DNA of 64,000 bases from Calditerrivibrio nitroreducens DSM 19672 (lineage in GTDB: Bacteria > Chrysiogenota > Deferribacteres > Deferribacterales > Calditerrivibrionaceae). Position numbers and translations under genes: made by a program. The notes under the pieces were generated by a model that was given only the letters and a program-made list of their open reading frames with translations, was not told the origin of the DNA and searched no databases. Positions 51,860 through 59,758 of the stretch are shown here, piece after piece. The stretch spans positions 806,001 to 870,000 of the forward strand of contig NC_014758.1 of the NCBI RefSeq assembly GCF_000183405.1. Reading direction: 5' to 3'. Within the stretch, counting starts at the first letter, position 1, and every line of letters starts with the position of its first letter.

Positions 51860-52269
51860 TTTTTATATTTTTTCTGTTTATAAACTTTGCGTTTGCTGGA
51901 GAAAGGTTCGCAGTTGCTTACAATCCAGATATAGACTTAACAAAATCGGCTAAGTCTTTTGTTTGTGGCGATATGAACGTTTACGTAGATCTATCGAGGC
52001 CCCTTGAGCCTTTTAAGGATACGAGGCTCATTGTCAAACCTATGAAAAATGGTGTTTTCGTAGGTAATCTTAAGATAGATGCAATATTTAATATGAAGAT
52101 GGATATGGGGAATTTTGTATATCTTTTAAAAAATGGTGGAAGTTTTTACCAGCTAAATTTTATACTTCCCAAGTGTATCTGGGGAGACAAACGATGGTAT
52201 TTGAAAATAGTTTTAAATGTTGATAGAAAGTTGTGTGAAAAGATTTTATTGTTTGATATGGTTAGGTAA
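51844..52269 (+). CDS. Exported small protein, YtkA/FixH-like
   Basis: A 141-residue protein with signal peptide (about 1-18, cleaved after FAFA) and a beta-rich domain. The Met-rich strand FNMKMDMGNFVY (about 80-91) resembles the metal-site region of YtkA/FixH-like copper proteins, and three cysteines (FVCGDMN, PKCIWG, KLCEK) add possible ligands. It is the last gene of the NosL/ABC operon. A copper-binding role is inferred from the motif and context. Confidence 0.6.
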   Translation: MAYRIIFIFFLFINFAFAGERFAVAYNPDIDLTKSAKSFVCGDMNVYVDLSRPLEPFKDTRLIVKPMKNGVFVGNLKIDAIFNMKMDMGNFVYLLKNGGSFYQLNFILPKCIWGDKRWYLKIVLNVDRKLCEKILLFDMVR

Positions 52270-52277
52270 TTTTTTTA

Positions 52278-52312
52278 TTGACAAAAAAAGTAAAGAATGA
52301 TATTGATTACTT
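52278..52312 (+). promoter_or_regulatory. Promoter of the Rrf2-cbb3 operon, shared block 2
   Basis: TTGACA (52278-52283) and TATTGA (52301-52306) are 17 bases apart, in the same register as at 47518. An inverted repeat AAGTAA (52288-52293) / TTACTT (52307-52312) spans the -10 and is a candidate Rrf2 operator. Confidence 0.55.
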
Positions 52313-52324
52313 AAGAGGTAAAGA

Positions 52325-52759
52325 ATGAGCCTTGTAAAAAAAGAAGTTGACTATGCTATCAGGATAATTGCATATTTATTGGGCAAGGATAATCTTGTGA
52401 AGATGGAAGAGATATCTGAAAAGCTTTTTATCTCCCAGCCAAATACGATAAAAATTTTACATAAACTTTCAAAATGTGGTATAATTAAAACTAAGACCGG
52501 TAAGAATGGTGGAATTATCCTAAAAAAAGAGGTTATTGATTTGAGCATATACGATATTTTAACCTGTATGGGTTTTGAGGCGGAGATCAATGTATGCGTA
52601 AATATCCCGGAATCATGTAAACTAAATCCAATTTGTAGCATTACCCATTTTTTCGCTGAAATACAGTACGATGTGATAGAAAGGTTAAAAAATGCTAAAA
52701 TTAAAGATTTCATATTTGATGATAAAGCATTAAGTAAAATAGGAGGTATGTATGAATGA
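52325..52759 (+). CDS. Rrf2-family Fe-S transcriptional regulator (NsrR/IscR-like)
   Basis: A 144-residue protein. The winged helix includes KKEVDYAIRIIAYLLG, MEEISEKLFISQPNTIKILH and KTGKNGGIILKK. The cluster-binding loop has three cysteines as INVCVNIPESCKLNPICSI (C-x6-C-x5-C, about 92-105), spaced like those of NsrR/IscR, so a [4Fe-4S] or [2Fe-2S] cluster sensing NO, oxygen or Fe-S status is likely. It overlaps ccoN by 8 bases and so controls, or is controlled with, the oxidase. A near-identical promoter block ahead of the NosL cluster suggests a second target. Confidence 0.87.
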   Translation: MSLVKKEVDYAIRIIAYLLGKDNLVKMEEISEKLFISQPNTIKILHKLSKCGIIKTKTGKNGGIILKKEVIDLSIYDILTCMGFEAEINVCVNIPESCKLNPICSITHFFAEIQYDVIERLKNAKIKDFIFDDKALSKIGGMYE

Positions 52760-54164
52760 GTACCAATACGATTACCAAACTGTAAAAGGGTTTATCGTAT
52801 CCTGTCTTTTTTGGGGTGTAATAGGCCTTGTAATTGGTCTATTGATTTCTGCTCAAATGTGGAACGCCAATTTGAATTTTGGTGAGTATTTTTCTTTTGG
52901 AAGACTGAGGACGGTTCACACAAATGTTCTTGCCTATGGTCTTGGAATAGGTGCTGAATTTGGTATCTTTTACTATCTTGTGATCAGGCTTACCAAAAGA
53001 CCGCTTTTATTTCCAAAGCTTGCAAGGTTTCATCTATGGCTTTTCAACATCGGTATTGCCCTTGCAGCATGGACACTGTTTATGGGCTATTCCCAAAACC
53101 TTGAGTATGCAGAATTTGAATGGCCTATTGACATTGCCGTGGTTATTCTCTGGGTCATATTTGCCATTAATGTAATGGGTACAATTTTCAAAAGAAAAGA
53201 AGAAGAGATGTATATTTCCCTCTGGTATATTATTGCCACTATTGTTACTGTTGCGATCCTCTATATCGTAAATAACTTATCCATTCCTGCTACCCTTTTT
53301 AAATCTTACCATCTATTTGCGGGTGTGAATAGTGCAAACGTAGAGTGGTGGTACGGCCATAATGCTGTTGGATTCCTATTTACCACGCCTATATTGGCTA
53401 TGTTTTATTATTTCCTTCCGAAATCCACCGGACTTCCTATTTACAGCCATAGATTATCCATAATCTCTTTCTGGTCGCTGATTTTTGCTTATCTCTGGAC
53501 GGGTGCCCACCACCTTGTGTATACTCCACTCCCCGATTGGATACAGACACTCGGTATCGCTTTTACTCTTTTTCTTATCGCTCCTTCATGGGGTTCAGTA
53601 GTAAATGGATATTTTACAGTGGAGTCTGACTGGTCAGTGATGAAAAATAAATATCTAACAAAGTTTTTCATTGCTGGTATTACATTTTATGGTTTGCAAA
53701 CAATACAGGGGCCATCTCAGGGTATCAGGGTAATTAGCTCACTCATCCACTATACCGACTGGGTGCCCGGGCATGTTCACATGGGTACGATGGGATGGGT
53801 AACTATGGTAATTTGTGCATCAATCTACTACATAATACCACATATTTATAAAACCGAGATATACAGCGTGAAGCTTGCCAATATACATTTCTGGATTGTT
53901 TTAATTGGTCAGCTTATGTTTTCAATCACAATGTGGATCACCGGAATTCAGCAGGGGGCTATGTGGAAGATGACCAATCCTGATGGATCTTTGAAATATA
54001 CTTTTATCGAGACAGTGACTGCTAATTATCCATACTGGCAGATGAGGACAGTTGCAGGCATTATCTTTGTCATCGGTATGCTATTCTTCCTTTACAATGT
54101 CTTTATGACTATTCAGAAAGGTAAGAAAGAGCTTGCAGCTAAACTTGCTGCTGCAAATGCTTAA
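52752..54164 (+). CDS. ccoN: cbb3-type cytochrome c oxidase subunit I (CcoN)
   Basis: A 470-residue haem-copper oxidase core with 12 hydrophobic helices. Haem ligand His lies in LRTVHTNVLAYGLG (about 60). The Cu-site region is NVEWWYGHNAVGFLFTTP (about 203), TGAHHLVYTPLPDWIQ (the His-His pair at about 253) carries the other Cu ligands, and DWVPGHVHMGTMGW (about 340) supplies the haem b/b3 His pair. This enzyme reduces oxygen at low concentration and pumps protons. It starts inside the Rrf2 stop. Confidence 0.95.
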   Translation: MNEYQYDYQTVKGFIVSCLFWGVIGLVIGLLISAQMWNANLNFGEYFSFGRLRTVHTNVLAYGLGIGAEFGIFYYLVIRLTKRPLLFPKLARFHLWLFNIGIALAAWTLFMGYSQNLEYAEFEWPIDIAVVILWVIFAINVMGTIFKRKEEEMYISLWYIIATIVTVAILYIVNNLSIPATLFKSYHLFAGVNSANVEWWYGHNAVGFLFTTPILAMFYYFLPKSTGLPIYSHRLSIISFWSLIFAYLWTGAHHLVYTPLPDWIQTLGIAFTLFLIAPSWGSVVNGYFTVESDWSVMKNKYLTKFFIAGITFYGLQTIQGPSQGIRVISSLIHYTDWVPGHVHMGTMGWVTMVICASIYYIIPHIYKTEIYSVKLANIHFWIVLIGQLMFSITMWITGIQQGAMWKMTNPDGSLKYTFIETVTANYPYWQMRTVAGIIFVIGMLFFLYNVFMTIQKGKKELAAKLAAANA

Positions 54165-54174
54165 GGAGGCTGAT

Positions 54175-55056
54175 ATGTCCGGAAATAAGAATTCATTATA
54201 CAGCAAGGCTCTTTTATTTACTATTGTTGCTGCTATTACTGTGCTGATAGGTACATTTGTCACCATGTTTTATCCGATGATGAGACCGGAGATGCATCCG
54301 AAACTTGAAAACCTTAAGCCATTTACCCCTCTTCAGCTTGCGGGTCGTGATATCTACATGAGGGAAGGTTGTATGAACTGTCATACTCAGACGGTGAGAC
54401 CTCTGAAGGCTGATGTGCTCAGGTATGGTGATTATTCAAAGGCGGGTGAGTTTTTCTACGATAGACCACATCTCTGGGGTTCTAAAAGGACAGGCCCAGA
54501 TCTTGCAAGAATTGGTGGAAAATATCCCGATGACTGGCATTATCAACATATGGCAAATCCTCAGGCATTTTACGAGAAGTCAAACATGCCTAAGTACGAT
54601 TTTCTAACTAAGAAGAAGATTGACATAGATAAAACTGTTGCAGGTTTGAAAGTGCTGGGAATCTCTTATAAGCCTGAAGAGATTGATGAGCTAAAATCCA
54701 AAAATGAGATGGATGCTATTGTGGCATATCTTCAGCAGCTTGGTACTTCTGTTTCAAGGAAGGCTGTAGTTACAGTTGACGAAAATTCTGTAGAGGAAAA
54801 AAGCCCTCTTTCCGGAAAGGTTGAAGCTGTGGCAGAAGGACAAAGACTCTACAAGATTGAATGTGTAGGTTGTCATGGTAAAAACGCAGAGGGTAATATA
54901 GGTCCTGCATTTGCCGATAGCCAGAGAACTGAAAAAGAATTATTCCTATTAATTGCCAACGGATCTGAAGGGGCAATGCCAGGATATGCAAACCAGTTTA
55001 CCAGAGAAAAGATCTGGGCAATGGTTGAATATGTAAAATCTCTTAAAAAACAGTAG
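54175..55056 (+). CDS. ccoO: CcoO subunit fused to an extra CcoP-like cytochrome c domain
   Basis: A 293-residue protein. N-terminal membrane anchor (about 10-35) is followed by the CcoO domain with haem motif CMNCHTQTVRPL (about 64-75) and axial Met in KSNMPKY (about 145). After a linker, a second cytochrome c domain (about 215-293) has CVGCHGKNAEGNIGPAF and GAMPGYANQF. Standard CcoO ends after the first domain, and the second domain here matches one haem domain of diheme CcoP. ATG at 54175 follows AAGGAGG; an earlier in-frame ATG lies within ccoN and is rejected. It passes electrons to CcoN. Confidence 0.92.
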   Translation: MSGNKNSLYSKALLFTIVAAITVLIGTFVTMFYPMMRPEMHPKLENLKPFTPLQLAGRDIYMREGCMNCHTQTVRPLKADVLRYGDYSKAGEFFYDRPHLWGSKRTGPDLARIGGKYPDDWHYQHMANPQAFYEKSNMPKYDFLTKKKIDIDKTVAGLKVLGISYKPEEIDELKSKNEMDAIVAYLQQLGTSVSRKAVVTVDENSVEEKSPLSGKVEAVAEGQRLYKIECVGCHGKNAEGNIGPAFADSQRTEKELFLLIANGSEGAMPGYANQFTREKIWAMVEYVKSLKKQ

Positions 55057-55065
55057 GGGGTAAGT

Positions 55066-55260
55066 ATGGCTGAGTATAAAGAGGAATTTGACGATTTATC
55101 TAAATTTGAAAGGGAAGATACAAAGCACAATCTCCCTGCAGGTTGGTTGATTCTATTCATATCTCTCATTGTGTTTGGTATCTATTACGTGTATTCCTTT
55201 ACACCTTCCTTTACAGGTTGGTCACAGGAAAAAATATTTCAGGAAAGTATGAAAAAATAA
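55066..55260 (+). CDS. CcoP-like membrane anchor without haem domain
   Basis: A 64-residue protein with the N-terminal helix-and-aromatic pattern of CcoP: LPAGWLILFISLIVFGIYYV, then FTPSFTGWSQEKIFQES. No CXXCH is present, and it stops where CcoP would continue into its two cytochrome domains. One such domain sits at the C-terminus of ccoO. The protein begins 9 bases after ccoO with GGGGG ribosome site. It likely docks in the CcoP place of the complex. Confidence 0.8.
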   Translation: MAEYKEEFDDLSKFEREDTKHNLPAGWLILFISLIVFGIYYVYSFTPSFTGWSQEKIFQESMKK

Positions 55261-55270
55261 TATCGATTTC

Positions 55271-55285
55271 GGGGGCTTTGCCCCC
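55271..55285 (+). terminator. Hairpin between oxidase structural and assembly genes
   Basis: GGGGGC-TTT-GCCCCC is followed by TTATTATAATT. It is terminator-like but with a poor T-run and may lower expression of the assembly genes. Confidence 0.5.
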
Positions 55286-55306
55286 TTATTATAATTAGAG
55301 GTATCT

Positions 55307-55453
55307 ATGGCATTAGATCATGTTTTTCTTGTGGTTTTTGGTGTTTTGCTGGTTCTTTTGATGATCGGGGCGATAGTTTACTACTACCTACCCAAAAGGA
55401 AAGATAAAGTGGAAAAAGCAAAGTATAAAATGTTGGAAGATGACGATGAGTAA
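55307..55453 (+). CDS. CcoQ/FixQ-like small membrane protein
   Basis: A 48-residue protein: one helix (FLVVFGVLLVLLMIGAIVYY) followed by a charged, Asp/Glu-ending tail (KYKMLEDDDE). Size, single helix and location between oxidase subunits and ccoG fit CcoQ, which stabilises the cbb3 complex. The acidic end resembles that of CcoS in this operon. GAGG lies 7 bases ahead of the ATG; the stop overlaps ccoG. Confidence 0.7.
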   Translation: MALDHVFLVVFGVLLVLLMIGAIVYYYLPKRKDKVEKAKYKMLEDDDE

Positions 55454-56666
55454 AAGCTATCAGGATAAAAGAAGATTTGTCAGATGGATATTGATTCTTA
55501 CCACGCTGATAGTTCCATTCATCAAAGTTAATGGGAATAGCTTTTTGAGATTTGATGTGGGGGAATTGATATTCTACTTTTTTGGATTTCCTCTTCCTAT
55601 CAATAATTTTTTCTTCATCCTACTTTTGACTCTTTTTTTCACATTCCTTTTTATCACTATGACCCTGATGTATGGTAGAATATGGTGCGGATGGCTTTGC
55701 CCCCAATCGGTTGTTATGGAAGTTACATCTTTTGTGGATAAAGTTAAAAAAGGGGAAACCGGGAAGAAGACAATCTATACATTATACCTTTTGGTGTTAA
55801 GTGTGGTTATTTCGCTAAATATGGTTTTTTATTTCGTTGATCCGTATAAATTTTTTCCAACACTTTTTACCAAAGGGTATATTCATCCGGTAACGTTGGG
55901 TTTTATAATTTCCCTTGCTGTAATAATTTTTCTGGATATCTATCTGGTGAGATTTCGCTTCTGTGCAACAGTATGTCCATATTCGATGATACAATCTGTG
56001 CTCTTCGATGAAAATACGCTTGCCGTTTATATGATTCCCGAGACAAAGGGTGAATGTATAAATTGCCTTGCCTGTGTGAAGGTCTGCTCCACAGGAATAG
56101 ATATAAGACAGGGTTTAAACTCCGCCTGCATAAACTGTGCTAAATGTATAGATGCCTGTGAAAATGTAATGTCAAAAAGAGGGAAGTCATCCCTTTTTGC
56201 CTACATGTATGGACTTAAAAATATCAAAAATTTCAAAAGGCCTACCGTTTTAATTGGCCTGGGGGCAACATTTGTTTTTTTTGTTGCAACTATAATAGCA
56301 GCTATAAATATAAAGTCTTATTCGGTGGATATGATTACAAATCCTAAATTTTATCCCAGATTTACCGGTGATGTGGCTGTGAATGGTTTTCAATTCATTA
56401 CGGAAAATTATTCAGGTAAAGAAAAGAGATTCAATATTAAAGTGGTCTCTTCACTACCTATAAAGTTGGAGCCTACTGATACCATACAGGTGTTGCCAAA
56501 AGAGAAAAAGGTGACGGATCTTTTTATAAAGATACCTAAAGAGATTGCCGAAAAGAATCAGTTGATAGATATTGATATAAACATTGTGGATGAAAAGGGG
56601 AAGGTTATTGATAAAAAGATTACTTTCAGGAAACCTTTCGGCAAGAAGAGTGGAGTAAAAAAATGA
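55446..56666 (+). CDS. ccoG: cbb3 oxidase accessory protein CcoG (FixG)
   Basis: A protein of about 406 residues with five or six membrane helices. Ferredoxin-like cysteines occur as CGWLCPQSVVMEV (about 88), CATVCPYSMIQ (about 175), CINCLACVKVCSTGID (about 200) and CINCAKCIDAC (about 223), for two [4Fe-4S] clusters. A periplasmic C-terminal Ig-like domain follows. CcoG is involved in copper reduction for cbb3 assembly. ATG at 55446 has GGAAG six bases ahead; an ATG 6 bases earlier abuts it and is less likely. Confidence 0.92.
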   Translation: MSKSYQDKRRFVRWILILTTLIVPFIKVNGNSFLRFDVGELIFYFFGFPLPINNFFFILLLTLFFTFLFITMTLMYGRIWCGWLCPQSVVMEVTSFVDKVKKGETGKKTIYTLYLLVLSVVISLNMVFYFVDPYKFFPTLFTKGYIHPVTLGFIISLAVIIFLDIYLVRFRFCATVCPYSMIQSVLFDENTLAVYMIPETKGECINCLACVKVCSTGIDIRQGLNSACINCAKCIDACENVMSKRGKSSLFAYMYGLKNIKNFKRPTVLIGLGATFVFFVATIIAAINIKSYSVDMITNPKFYPRFTGDVAVNGFQFITENYSGKEKRFNIKVVSSLPIKLEPTDTIQVLPKEKKVTDLFIKIPKEIAEKNQLIDIDINIVDEKGKVIDKKITFRKPFGKKSGVKK

Positions 56667-57082
56667 GGATGATGATTGCCCTTGTTATTTTTGGAATTTT
56701 GCTGCTTTTTAGCTCTTTTTACTTTGGTGTGAAGTTTTTTGATGGTAAATTGGTGGAAGATTCTTACAACGCAGCAATTGAGTACGATAAAAAGAAAAAA
56801 ATTATCAATGATAATGACATATCGATCGTTATAAACTCTATAAAATTCGATGATAAATTTTGTAGGATCGCTGGTGATGTAAAGAATGCAGATAATATCG
56901 TCTCCTTGAAATTTGATTCACCCTCCACAAAGCTTAGTATCTCCCAAAATGTTGAAATTAAAAATGGAAAGTTTATAATTGAACTCAAGGATATAACGGA
57001 AGGTAATTACCTTATAGTTGCAGAAGTTAAAGTGAAGGATGAGTTGGTAAGGCTTGAAAAGCCTGTTTATATAAAAAAATGA
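56663..57082 (+). CDS. ccoH: CcoH/FixH-like protein
   Basis: A 139-residue protein with one N-terminal helix (about 4-24) and a periplasmic beta-sandwich. FVEDSYNAAIEY-like text just after the helix (LVEDSYNAAIEYDKKKK) is typical of FixH. It starts 4 bases before the ccoG stop. FixH/CcoH is needed for late assembly of the oxidase. The C-terminal domain has a single Cys (KFCRIAG). Confidence 0.8.
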   Translation: MRMMIALVIFGILLLFSSFYFGVKFFDGKLVEDSYNAAIEYDKKKKIINDNDISIVINSIKFDDKFCRIAGDVKNADNIVSLKFDSPSTKLSISQNVEIKNGKFIIELKDITEGNYLIVAEVKVKDELVRLEKPVYIKK

Positions 57083-57092
57083 GAGGTGTGTT

Positions 57093-57173
57093 ATGAAACT
57101 GGGCACAATAATTATGATACTTTCGATTATAGCTATGCTTTTTATCCCTCTTTTTATAGCAATGAAGTTTTAG
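57093..57173 (+). CDS. 26-residue membrane peptide in the cbb3 operon
   Basis: The frame reads MKLGTIIMILSIIAMLFIPL and then FIAMKF. It is almost entirely one hydrophobic helix with a basic residue at each end. A strong GAGAGGTG ribosome site lies 5 bases upstream, it begins 11 bases after ccoH, and it ends one base before ccoS. The spacing and ribosome site support translation. It may be a very short oxidase subunit or assembly peptide comparable to CcoM/CcoQ; no homology is claimed. Confidence 0.65.
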   Translation: MKLGTIIMILSIIAMLFIPLFIAMKF

Positions 57174-57174
57174 T

Positions 57175-57321
57175 ATGACCTCCCTTTATATACTTGTGCC
57201 AATCAGCCTCATCATGGGTGGATTGGCACTATATTTCTTTTTTTGGGCTATTAAAAAAAAGCAGTTTGATGACTCTGAAGGTATAAAGTATAGAATCCTG
57301 GATGATGATGACGAAAAATAA
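57175..57321 (+). CDS. ccoS: cbb3 oxidase maturation protein CcoS (FixS)
   Basis: A 48-residue protein. One N-terminal helix (ILVPISLIMGGLALYFFFWA) is followed by the family tail KKKQFDDSEGIKYRILDDDD, in which the QFDD and acidic end are the CcoS hallmarks. It acts in cofactor insertion during cbb3 maturation. It overlaps ccoI by 20 bases. Confidence 0.9.
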   Translation: MTSLYILVPISLIMGGLALYFFFWAIKKKQFDDSEGIKYRILDDDDEK

Positions 57322-59758
57322 TGACAATCAGGTGGAGTGCAGCCATTGTTTACTAAAATTTAATAGAAACACCGCAATAGTGGAGGAGATCGAGGGGGAA
57401 AAACTTTATTTTTGTTGCCCCGGTTGTCAGAGTGTTTTTCACATAATTAAAGAGGGTGGATTTGACAGCTTCTACAAGAAAAGAAGAGATTATAAACCTG
57501 GCCCAGTCTCTGTGGCCAAGGTGGCTGAAGATTCTTTTTTGGATGATGTGACAGATTTTGATGATTATTCCGAAATAGAGTTTCTTGCCACAAATATCAG
57601 ATGTGCCGCCTGTATCTGGCTGATCGAAAATTACCTTTCAAAGCTGGATGGGGTTTTGTATGTGAGGGTAAACTACGCCACCCATAGAGTAAAGGTTCGA
57701 TGGAAAAAGGATATTATTCCACTCGAAACTATCTTAAACGGCATAGCCAATCTTGGATATATACCTGTGCCTGTATCTTTGATTTCATCGTCAGATTTCT
57801 ATACTCGGCAAAAGAAGGATTATTTTTATAGATTTGCGGTGGGAGCATTTTTTTCGATGCAGCTTATGATCTATTCAGTTGCCCTTTATGCCGGGTATTT
57901 TCAGGGGATGGAAGATAGCCTTAAAAATATGTTTAGATTTATTGCCATGATCTTAGCTACACCTGTTGTCTTTTATTCCGGCTTACCCTTTGCAATTAAT
58001 ACATTTAACTCTTTGAAGTCAAGAGTTGTAAATATGGATACTTTAGTTTTTCTGGGTTCCTACTCAGCTTACTTTTACAGTGTCTACGCACTTTTTTCCG
58101 GAAGTGAGATATATTTTGATACTTCTGCAATGATCATTACCCTTATACTTTTGGGCAGATATATCGAAACAGAGGCAAAGATAGTCGCTAATAAGGAGAT
58201 TTCGCTACTTTTTAATCTTCAGCCCAAGCAGGCTAAAATTTTTACATCTTTTGATGTGGATAAATACATAAAAGGTTTAATAACTCCAACGATTGTAAAA
58301 TCTTCAGCCATAAAAGAAGGGGATATAATTGAAGTGCTTCCGGGGGAAAATATCCCGGTGGATGGAGAGGTTATATATGGTGAGTCGGATGTGGATCAGT
58401 CGATGTTGACCGGGGAAAGCATTCCTGTATTTAAAAAAATAGGATCTACAGTCACTGCGGGGACCATGAATCTAAATGGTACGATAATTATAAAAGCCAC
58501 AGTAAATAGCAAAGATACCAGCTTGAATAAGATTGCTGAGGCGATAAGGGCTGCTCAGGAAACCAAATTTTACTTTCAGAGATTGGCAGATAGGATCACA
58601 GTATTTTTCGTTCCATTTGTTATTACCGTTGCATTTGGGACTTTTTTATACTGGATACATGAAGGTTCAAATTTCAAAGATGCTTTTATGGTTTCTGTTT
58701 CAATATTGGTGATTGCCTGCCCATGTGCTATGGGGCTTGCCACACCTCTTGCAATTTTGATTTCCACCTCCACAGCCTTTAAATCCGGTATCTTGATAAA
58801 AGAGGGGACAATCTTAGAAAATGCCATAAAAGTGCGATCCGTATTTTTCGATAAAACAGGTACCATTACCGAAGGGGTTCCCTCTATTGTTAATATAAAA
58901 CAGTACAATGGAGACGTTGATATATTAAAGCTTGCGGCTTCGTTAGAAAGGTACTCCAGGCATGTGATAGCTAAAAGTATTGTAAATAGCTACACTGATG
59001 AGCTATTGCCAGTATCGGATGTAAAAGAGATTCCGGGGTATGGTATTTGTGGAGTTGTAAACGGCATCGATAGGATAGTGGTGGGGAATCTTTCATTGAT
59101 GAAGGATTATGGTTTTGATATAGATACAAAAATTTTGGAGGATTTTGAGAGCTTTTCCAGAAATGGGTGGACAAATATAATAGTTGCACATAAAGATAGG
59201 ATCATAGGTATAATATCATTATTTGATAGTGTAAGAGGTTCGTTTAGAGATATTTATGATTTTCTTTTGAAGAATAATATAGAGATATCCGTTCTCACCG
59301 GTGATATCTATGAGACTACCTCTGTCGTCCTTAAAGATTTTGAGAAGATAAAGATATATAGCTCCCTTACCCCCCTCCAGAAGGCTGAAATAATTAAAAG
59401 TAATTATGATAAATATCCTATGATGCTGGGGGATGGGATCAACGATGCCCCTTCCTTAAAACAGGCATTTATCGGTATTGCTATGGGTAAAGGTACCGAT
59501 ATAGCTCTGGAGACTGCTGATGCTGTCTTTATTAATAGTGACATATCTTTATTAAAGAGATTTTTTCTGATTGCAAGAAAAACCAGAAGGGTAATAATGG
59601 AAAATCTTTTCTGGGCATTTTCTTACAATTTTGTGACCATCCCTCTGGCGGTGATGGGTAAAATACACCCCGTAGTATCAGCCATTCTCATGAGTATTAG
59701 CTCACTTTTTGTGGTGTTTAATTCGCTGAGAATTAAAATTTTATCCCAGAAACGATAA
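57302..59758 (+). CDS. ccoI: Copper-transporting P1B-type ATPase CcoI (FixI)
   Basis: An 818-residue pump. The N-terminal region has CSHCLLKF and YFCCPGCQSVFHII (about 12-50), then an HMA domain with IRCAACIWLIENYL (about 100). Eight membrane helices include the CPC motif ACPCAMGLATPLAI (about 480). TGES (about 380), the phosphorylation site FFDKTGTITEG (about 520) and GDGINDAPSL (about 705) are present. The usual HP dipeptide of P1B pumps reads SRHVIAKS here, so Pro is replaced by Val. It exports Cu(I) for insertion into CcoN. It ends inside the convergent SafE-like gene. Confidence 0.92.
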   Translation: MMMTKNNDNQVECSHCLLKFNRNTAIVEEIEGEKLYFCCPGCQSVFHIIKEGGFDSFYKKRRDYKPGPVSVAKVAEDSFLDDVTDFDDYSEIEFLATNIRCAACIWLIENYLSKLDGVLYVRVNYATHRVKVRWKKDIIPLETILNGIANLGYIPVPVSLISSSDFYTRQKKDYFYRFAVGAFFSMQLMIYSVALYAGYFQGMEDSLKNMFRFIAMILATPVVFYSGLPFAINTFNSLKSRVVNMDTLVFLGSYSAYFYSVYALFSGSEIYFDTSAMIITLILLGRYIETEAKIVANKEISLLFNLQPKQAKIFTSFDVDKYIKGLITPTIVKSSAIKEGDIIEVLPGENIPVDGEVIYGESDVDQSMLTGESIPVFKKIGSTVTAGTMNLNGTIIIKATVNSKDTSLNKIAEAIRAAQETKFYFQRLADRITVFFVPFVITVAFGTFLYWIHEGSNFKDAFMVSVSILVIACPCAMGLATPLAILISTSTAFKSGILIKEGTILENAIKVRSVFFDKTGTITEGVPSIVNIKQYNGDVDILKLAASLERYSRHVIAKSIVNSYTDELLPVSDVKEIPGYGICGVVNGIDRIVVGNLSLMKDYGFDIDTKILEDFESFSRNGWTNIIVAHKDRIIGIISLFDSVRGSFRDIYDFLLKNNIEISVLTGDIYETTSVVLKDFEKIKIYSSLTPLQKAEIIKSNYDKYPMMLGDGINDAPSLKQAFIGIAMGKGTDIALETADAVFINSDISLLKRFFLIARKTRRVIMENLFWAFSYNFVTIPLAVMGKIHPVVSAILMSISSLFVVFNSLRIKILSQKR

